Made by a program: the position numbers and the translations under genes
From: an uncultured Desulfuromusa sp.
GTDB taxonomy: Bacteria; Desulfobacterota; Desulfuromonadia; Desulfuromonadales; Geopsychrobacteraceae
Direction: 5' to 3'
Assembly: GCF_963675815.1 (NCBI RefSeq)
Contig: NZ_OY776575.1
Coordinates: forward strand, 1-64,000
Length of the DNA stretch: 64,000 bases
The notes under the pieces: model-generated
The model's input: only the letters and a program-made list of their open reading frames with translations
What the model was told of the DNA's origin: nothing
The model's database searches: none
Shown here: positions 59,118-64,000 of the stretch, in pieces
How the letters are laid out: the number at the start of each line of letters is the position of its first letter
Position numbering within the stretch: the first letter of the stretch is position 1

Positions 59118-59288
59118 TTATCCGTTTTTATTGGTTGTTGGTGTTTTTAAGTTACAGTGTGAACAGGCAGAGCAACAACCAGAACATCCGTTTCCTGCGG
59201 TTTTAAATGTTTTGTATATATTTTGCGCAACGTAACAGGCTGCCGTTGCAACAATGAGTAATGTCACTGCGTAATCCAGAGAAAACAT
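59118..59288 (-). CDS. FeoB-associated Cys-rich small membrane protein
   Basis: A 56-residue protein, too short for most ORF calling. AGAGGAGAT precedes ATG 59288. It has one membrane segment (DYAVTLLIVATAACYVAQNIY), then a tail with five clustered Cys (GCSGCCSACSHC) and a polar end. Proteins of this type commonly follow feoB and may assist Fe(II) uptake. It lies 62 bp downstream of feoB on the same strand. Confidence 0.87.
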   Translation of the reverse strand: MFSLDYAVTLLIVATAACYVAQNIYKTFKTAGNGCSGCCSACSHCNLKTPTTNKNG

Positions 59289-59350
59289 TGTTATCTCCTC
59301 TCAGAGGTCAGACCTCTTCTAAGGGGTGAGTCAACTCGCTGAGAAACGAA

Positions 59351-61549
59351 TCAAGTAAAGAGTTTCGTCCCTATCTGGTAAATAGAAACGGCCATCCCAA
59401 ATCCCAGCACCGTGTTAAAAACAGTCGCAAAAATTGCCCAACGCCAGGATGATTCTTTGGCCATAGCAACAACAGTGACCACACAGGGGGCATAGAGTAA
59501 AACAAAAACGATCATTGCCAGGGCTGTATATTTGTTCCAGCCGGGGTCGGCCGCTATTCGACTGGAAAGAGTCTCAGCCGCTTCCGGATCAACATCTCCA
59601 AGGGAGTATGCTGTCCCGAATGTCGATACGATCACTTCTTTTGCTGCAAATCCACCAACAAGAGCAATATTTGTTCTCCAATCAAAGCCGGCCCATTGGC
59701 TGATCGGTTCGAGAGCGGTCCCTAGTCGTCCTGCAAGCGAATATTGGAGTGCAGCTTGCCCTTCTCGGTTGCTGATTGCAGTCAGAGCCTGTTGTTGTTC
59801 CGTATCGTTATGGAGAGTATTGAGGGCAGTCTTCCGCTCCATCTCAAATTGACTGACCTGATCTTGAGATAAAACAGGGAACGTCATTGCTGCCCAGAGC
59901 AAGATTGATACTGCCAGAATCACTGTTCCTGCTTTTTTTATATATTGCCACGTCCGCTCCCAGGTGTGGATATAGATGCCGCGAAATGTCGGCAACCGGT
60001 AAGGGGGGAGCTCCATGATAAACGGGGTCGATTTTCCCTTAATGACCGTAGAGCGAACGAATTTGGCCACGAGCAAAGCCATAACCCACGCAAGCAGAGT
60101 GATTGAAAACATCATTAGAGGTTGATGTTCTGAGAAAAAGGCAGCAACCAGCAACATGAATACCGGTAATTTTGCCCCACAGGGCATAAAGGGTGCGGTC
60201 AATAATGTCGCCAACTTCTCTTTTGGACTGCGTAGGGTTCGGGTCGCCATAACACCAGGAACAGCACAACCCCCGGCAATTCCCCCGGAAATAATGAACG
60301 GCATCGCTGAATAACCATGAAGGCCGAAAATACGCAAGATCCGGTCTAACATGTAAGCGACTCGTGCCATATAGCCCGAATCTTCAAGAAAAGAAATCAT
60401 CAGAAACATGATCGCAATGAGTGGTACAAAACCCATGACCCCACCGACACCATCGATAATTCCGGAGACCACAAGAGATTGTAGGAAACCTTCTGGAATC
60501 AGTAAGGTTGCCGTCCGGGAAATCCAGGCGAAAATGTTTTCCAGCCAACCCATAGGGATTGCACCCACAGTAAAGGTGATTTGAAACATGGCATAAAGAA
60601 TTGCGACCATCAGTATCGGGCCGAAGTAGCGGTTGACCAGAAAACGGTCCAGCTTGGTGGTCAGTTGAATCCGCTCTTGCTGGGGCTTGACCTGAATGAC
60701 GATGTTCTGCTTGAGAATAGAATTTATCAAGCCATAACGGTAATCGGCAATGATTGCTTCAGGTGGAATCTTCAGGGTTTTTAAGCTGTGCTCTTTGGTC
60801 TGCGCTGCAATTTCTACGAGTGTTTGATTGACCTCAGAGGTCTGTTCTCCCAGTGATATAATTTCACTATCATTTTCAAGATATTTCAGAGCGACCCAGC
60901 GTGCCGGATAACGGTCGGTCATGAAATTATGATTTTGAATGATTTCTTCCATCTCATCCAGAGCAAGATCGATATCGGGACCATAGGAGATATCTAAGGG
61001 AGCCCAAGTCTTATTTTTGTGTTGAGCATGTTTTATTGCTGCTTCTATAAGTTCTTTTTTGCCCTGACCAGAGCGTGCGACCGTTTCAACGACAGGACAG
61101 TTGAGAAGTTCAGAAAGCTTGTTGCGATCAATTCGAATTCCCTGTTTTTTGGCATCATCCATCATGTTCAAAGCTAAAACGACTGGAATCCCAAGCTCGA
61201 AGAATTGAATGGCCAGATACAAATGGCGCTCAAGCATTGTCGCATCAACAATGTCAACAACGATATCCGGTTTTTCATCAATGAGGAAATTTCTTGCGAC
61301 CAGTTCTTCCTGGGAATAAGCAGAAAGAGAATAAGTTCCTGGTAGATCAATCAATTTGACATGGGTATCTTTAAGATTGATGGTCCCTTCTTTTCTTTCA
61401 ACGGTTATCCCGGGGTAGTTACCAACGTGTTGACGCGACCCAGTAATCGCGTTGAATAACGTTGTCTTTCCTGAATTGGGATTACCGGCCAGGGCAATAA
61501 TGGTTTTTGGTCTGGTATCAAGTTTCCAGAAGGCTTCTGCTGTTGCCAT
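59351..61549 (-). CDS. feoB: Ferrous iron transport protein B
   Basis: A 732-residue Fe(II) permease. The start MATAEAFW (ATG 61549) is chosen because GGAG precedes it and a longer frame would overlap feoA. The N-terminal G domain has G1 GNPNSGKTT, G3 DLPGTY and G4 NMMD. A helical regulator domain and a C-terminal set of about eight or more membrane segments with the conserved Gate motifs (GGAVPGVMATRT-like: GGCAVPGVMATRTL, and MPCGAKLPVF) follow. It starts one base from the feoA stop. Confidence 0.96.
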   Translation of the reverse strand: MATAEAFWKLDTRPKTIIALAGNPNSGKTTLFNAITGSRQHVGNYPGITVERKEGTINLKDTHVKLIDLPGTYSLSAYSQEELVARNFLIDEKPDIVVDIVDATMLERHLYLAIQFFELGIPVVLALNMMDDAKKQGIRIDRNKLSELLNCPVVETVARSGQGKKELIEAAIKHAQHKNKTWAPLDISYGPDIDLALDEMEEIIQNHNFMTDRYPARWVALKYLENDSEIISLGEQTSEVNQTLVEIAAQTKEHSLKTLKIPPEAIIADYRYGLINSILKQNIVIQVKPQQERIQLTTKLDRFLVNRYFGPILMVAILYAMFQITFTVGAIPMGWLENIFAWISRTATLLIPEGFLQSLVVSGIIDGVGGVMGFVPLIAIMFLMISFLEDSGYMARVAYMLDRILRIFGLHGYSAMPFIISGGIAGGCAVPGVMATRTLRSPKEKLATLLTAPFMPCGAKLPVFMLLVAAFFSEHQPLMMFSITLLAWVMALLVAKFVRSTVIKGKSTPFIMELPPYRLPTFRGIYIHTWERTWQYIKKAGTVILAVSILLWAAMTFPVLSQDQVSQFEMERKTALNTLHNDTEQQQALTAISNREGQAALQYSLAGRLGTALEPISQWAGFDWRTNIALVGGFAAKEVIVSTFGTAYSLGDVDPEAAETLSSRIAADPGWNKYTALAMIVFVLLYAPCVVTVVAMAKESSWRWAIFATVFNTVLGFGMAVSIYQIGTKLFT

Positions 61550-61550
61550 T

Positions 61551-61787
61551 TCAGGACTCCAACCCTTCAACGGTAATAAAGTCAGCCTCACTATTCCGCA
61601 ATGTCAGAGTGTAGTTTTTCAAGCGGATTGAAACAGGGTCTTTCAGCGGTGCACGGCCCAGAATTTCAATTTCAGTGCCGGGAGACAAGCCCATATCTCT
61701 TAGCCGACGTCCTATCTCTCCTGCTGCATTGACCGTGATTATTCTTGCCTTTTCGCCTGAGGCAAGGTGGCGTAGAGATTTTAGCAT
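61551..61787 (-). CDS. feoA: Ferrous iron transport protein A
   Basis: A 78-residue SH3-like protein (RHLASGEKARIITVNAAGEIGRRLRDMGLSPGTEIEILGRAPLKDPVSIRL). It supports FeoB function, probably by binding its cytoplasmic part. It is the first gene of the feoA-feoB-small protein operon, behind a promoter with an overlapping palindrome. Confidence 0.94.
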   Translation of the reverse strand: MLKSLRHLASGEKARIITVNAAGEIGRRLRDMGLSPGTEIEILGRAPLKDPVSIRLKNYTLTLRNSEADFITVEGLES

Positions 61788-61841
61788 GGAAGTATATCCT
61801 TTAAGGTGTTTGCGACATCCAGAATGACAGGTTTAGATGAA

Positions 61842-61860
61842 CTTGATAACTATTATCAAG
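61842..61860. promoter_or_regulatory. Candidate Fur-type operator of feoAB
   Basis: CTTGATAA-CTA-TTATCAAG is a perfect 8+3+8 palindrome. It contains the GATAA...TTATC core seen in Fur boxes and overlaps the -10 box of the feo promoter, so iron-dependent repression is expected (inference). Confidence 0.72.
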
Positions 61861-61887
61861 ATAAGAGGATGGGGCTTTACTTGTCAA
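61858..61887 (-). promoter_or_regulatory. Predicted promoter of feoAB
   Basis: On the minus strand TTGACA (61882-61887), an 18-base spacer, TATCTT (61858-61863). The feoA ATG lies about 70 bp downstream. The rest of the 287-bp spacer up to 62074 has no ORF or clear RNA gene. Confidence 0.65.
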
Positions 61888-62074
61888 GAGGGAAAAAATA
61901 ACAATTCTGGTAGAATGGAATGGCTCGGTTTTTACGTTGGATGATGTTCTCGGATTGTTCCGCATGGGGGGTCATTTAATGTATGAGTGTGTTTTTTATC
62001 TCAACTGTCGGGGGCGATAGAGCATGGTTTCAGACTTTTGTAGGTTCTAGCTGTATCGCCTGATTGATGATGTG

Positions 62075-62299
62075 TTACCCCCCCTCAAGAAGGGGAAGTA
62101 ACATCAAAGTGTCTCCGTCAACGAGAACTGTTTCTGAATTTGCGTGGGTGCCGTTGACAAGGATAATACCCAGGAGTTGAACAGGAATTTGTAGTTTATC
62201 GATAATATCTTGAGCTGTACTACCATCGGGGTATGCAAACGTCTCTTTTTTGAAACGATCAATGCGAAACACCCCGTGTAAACTGATCGTGATATGCAT
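62075..62299 (-). CDS. MoaD/ThiS-like ubiquitin-fold protein
   Basis: A 74-residue protein ending in Gly-Gly (LLPLLEGG), with FAYPDGSTAQDIIDKL and GIILVNGTHANSETVLVDGDTLMLLP, the beta-grasp pattern of sulfur carriers. It is distinct from the ThiS of the thi operon and has no moaE, E1 or tungsten-enzyme gene beside it. A role in molybdopterin or tungstopterin sulfur transfer, or in another thiocarboxylate pathway, is an inference. It starts 22 bp after purB. Confidence 0.82.
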   Translation of the reverse strand: MHITISLHGVFRIDRFKKETFAYPDGSTAQDIIDKLQIPVQLLGIILVNGTHANSETVLVDGDTLMLLPLLEGG

Positions 62300-62321
62300 A
62301 GCCGGTCCTTAAAAAAGACAA

Positions 62322-63677
62322 TTAATCTAACAGTTCAACAATTTTATCGGCAATGCCGGTATAGGTGGATGGTTCCATGCTGAGTAACCGTTGCTTGTCT
62401 TCTGGTTTGAGATCCAGACTTTGTACGAAATTCTGAATGGTCTCACGGTTAATTGTCTGCCCACGAGTCAGCTCTTTTAACTTTTCGTAAGGTTTTTCAA
62501 TCCCTGCTTTTCGCATCACCGTCTGGATGGGTTCAGCAAGAATTTCCCAAGCGTTATCAAGATCTGTCGCCAGGTTGAGTTGATTTAACTGCAGTTTACC
62601 CAGTCCCTTAATCGTTGATTTGTAGGCAATCATGCTATAGCCGAAACCAACCCCCATATTGCGTAATACAGTTGAATCCGTCAGATCACGTTGCAAGCGC
62701 GAAATGGGGAGTTTTGTTGACAGGTGATGGAAAACAGCATTTGCAAGTCCACAGTTTCCTTCAGAATTTTCAAAATCAATCGGATTAACTTTGTGTGGCA
62801 TGGTTGATGAACCGACTTCCCCCTTAATCGTTTTCTGACCGAAATATCCCATTGAGATATAGGTCCAGATGTCACGATTGAAATCGAGAAGAATAGTATT
62901 CCAGCGGGAGAGAGAGTCAAATAATTCCGCCATATAATCATGGGGTTCGATTTGGGTCGTAAACAGGTTTTGTTTTAATCCCAGTTTTTCCTCAATGACA
63001 AGTTTTGTTAATTTAATCCAATCGATAGCCGGATAAGCTGAGATGTGTGCGTTAAAATTTCCTACAGCTCCGTTAAGCTTGCCAAGCAGGTCAATGGCCG
63101 CAATTTTTTCACTTTGTTTTTGTAAGCGGTGGGAAAATACTGCCATTTCTTTACCGATAGTCGTAGGTGATGCAGTTTGTCCATGGGTACGGGCAAGCAT
63201 TGGAACCGTTTTGAATTCTCTGGCAAGGCGACTGATGTTATCGATGATCTGCTGTTGTTGGGGAATTAATGTGGCGAGACCATCTTTAAGCATCAATGCA
63301 TGAGACAGATTGTTGATGTCTTCAGATGTGCAGGCAAAATGAATAAATTCAGTCACATCATGCAAAGATGTGTCGCTTATCTGCTCTTTTAAGTAATATT
63401 CAACGGCTTTGACGTCATGATTGGTGACAGCTTCTATCTGTTTGATTTTTTCAGCTTCAGAGGGGCTGAAATCAGCGATTATGTTATGTAACTTTTGCTC
63501 CTCGGCGCCTGTCAGTGCTCGACATTCAGCAATCTCTGGTTCTGCGCACAAGGCGAGCAGCCACATAACCTCAACCTTGACCCGGTTTTTGAGAAGAGCA
63601 TATTCCGAAAAACACTCACTTAATTCGCTGACTTTTGAAGCGTAGCGACCGTCTATAGGGCTGATTGCAGTAATCAT
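62322..63677 (-). CDS. purB: Adenylosuccinate lyase
   Basis: A 451-residue fumarase-superfamily enzyme acting twice in purine synthesis (SAICAR and adenylosuccinate cleavage). The start MITAISPIDGRYASKVSELS (ATG 63677) is the family opening and is preceded by AAAGGAG. The signature SSTMPHKVNP is present, with FIHFACTSEDINNLSHALM and ARTHGQTASPTT. The length and N-terminus match the long E. coli-type PurB. It is divergent from the patatin-like gene. Confidence 0.96.
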   Translation of the reverse strand: MITAISPIDGRYASKVSELSECFSEYALLKNRVKVEVMWLLALCAEPEIAECRALTGAEEQKLHNIIADFSPSEAEKIKQIEAVTNHDVKAVEYYLKEQISDTSLHDVTEFIHFACTSEDINNLSHALMLKDGLATLIPQQQQIIDNISRLAREFKTVPMLARTHGQTASPTTIGKEMAVFSHRLQKQSEKIAAIDLLGKLNGAVGNFNAHISAYPAIDWIKLTKLVIEEKLGLKQNLFTTQIEPHDYMAELFDSLSRWNTILLDFNRDIWTYISMGYFGQKTIKGEVGSSTMPHKVNPIDFENSEGNCGLANAVFHHLSTKLPISRLQRDLTDSTVLRNMGVGFGYSMIAYKSTIKGLGKLQLNQLNLATDLDNAWEILAEPIQTVMRKAGIEKPYEKLKELTRGQTINRETIQNFVQSLDLKPEDKQRLLSMEPSTYTGIADKIVELLD

Positions 63678-63840
63678 GGATGACTCCTTTAAAATTATTG
63701 GAAGGGGCACTATAACTGCGGTGGATTGTCCCTGCAAGTTCTTTATTTGTGCTTTTTTGCCCCCATTTTTTATTACCTGAACACGATCATCTTCAGGTAG
63801 AATTACCGCCATTGTACTTTCAGGAAGGATAGAAACTCTT

Positions 63841-64000
63841 ATGAATGTTGATAACAAAACAATATCGTTAGTCTTAGGGAGCGGCGGGGCTCGTGGTTTA
63901 GCGCATATCGGTGTCATTCAGGTGTTGGAAGAGCGGGGTTATCTTATCCGCTCCATTTCCGGATCATCCATGGGGGCACTCATTGGCGGGATTTATGCGG
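63841..64000 (+). CDS. Patatin-like phospholipase (RssA-like), N-terminal part
   Basis: A frame from ATG 63841 (AGGAAGG upstream) runs off the right edge. The visible 53 residues contain the oxyanion block [17 protein letters not shown] and the nucleophile elbow GSSMG (Ser), both diagnostic of patatin-like serine hydrolases. The catalytic Asp lies outside the window. Confidence 0.9.
   Translation, partial: MNVDNKTISLVLGSGGARGLAHIGVIQVLEERGYLIRSISGSSMGALIGGIYA

Noticed and set aside
62013..62060. GGCGATA/TATCGCC inverted repeat after the MoaD-like gene, considered as a riboswitch or terminator
   Set aside because: It has a 34-base loop, no U-tract and no match to known aptamer cores; it is too weak to annotate.
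63678..63917. In-frame 80-codon N-terminal extension of purB
   Set aside because: It would overlap the start of the divergent patatin-like gene, and MITAISPIDGRY with its own RBS is the family start.

Overview
The window is a bacterial chromosome segment, moderately AT-rich and densely coded, most likely from the Desulfuromonadales (Geobacter/Desulfuromonas/Pelobacter relatives). The evidence is the gene order tig-clpP-clpX-lon, a partial DUF6178-type gene, two small proteins of the type annotated as 'GSU3473 family' in Geobacter, a DUF3014 protein, a split glycine decarboxylase (gcvPA/gcvPB), a small tetraheme cytochrome and several long sensor kinases. The taxon is inferred from gene content, not from rRNA, and no rRNA gene is present.

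Layout. 1-8.8 kb: partial DUF6178 gene (minus); an orphan histidine kinase overlapping an LVIVD beta-propeller gene; a TonB-dependent receptor divergent from a TonB-like gene; and an unknown protein with DPFxxDP repeats. 9.0-16 kb: tRNA-Arg, -His and -Leu, the proteostasis genes tig-clpP-clpX and lon, HU, then tRNA-Asp, -Val and -Asp. 16-19.8 kb (minus): thiamine operon thiF-thiS-thiG-thiH-thiE behind a TPP riboswitch. 19.9-23.1 kb: small genes, a DAHP synthase, yggT, a DivIVA-like gene and an FmdB-type zinc ribbon. 23.2-28.6 kb: folD and the glycine cleavage genes gcvT-gcvH-gcvPA-gcvPB, which are one-carbon metabolism. 28.7-30.8 kb: a second TonB-like gene (minus) and a phosphate acetyltransferase gene broken by one frameshift. 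30.9-36.2 kb: the ftsE-ftsX-envC cell-separation module with ctpA and a divergent polysaccharide deacetylase, all envelope genes. 36.3-37.7 kb (minus): a ParA-like ATPase with a long unassigned C-terminus. 37.8-42.1 kb: xseA-xseB-ispA-dxs (nuclease and isoprenoid genes). 42.2-50.2 kb: a half-size TSUP protein, a NifX/NifB-like protein, a P-loop/DRTGG protein, two small paralogues, DUF3014, a methyltransferase, a tautomerase, an ArsR regulator, DUF3108 and a CBS/DRTGG-type Mn pyrophosphatase. 50.2-52.9 kb (minus): a thioredoxin-fold DUF255 protein, a predicted small RNA and a tetraheme cytochrome. 53.1-59.1 kb: a membrane-anchored HTH protein, ispB and a sensor kinase/sigma-54 response regulator pair. 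59.1-61.9 kb (minus): feoA-feoB and a small Cys-rich gene behind a palindromic operator. 62.1-64 kb: a MoaD/ThiS-like protein, purB and the start of a patatin-like gene.

Most of the window is conserved housekeeping sequence. The strongest uncatalogued signal is a stand-alone transcription unit of about 65 nt at 52331-52431 (minus). It has perfect TTGACA and TATAAT boxes, no ORF, and a G/C hairpin with a U-tract whose loop is an anti-Shine-Dalgarno-like C/U run. It is either a regulatory small RNA or a leader attenuator for the DUF255 gene. Other points to check are the pta frameshift, the ParA-like C-terminal domain, the DPFxxDP-repeat protein, the HK/LVIVD pair, and structured spacers near the tRNA genes.
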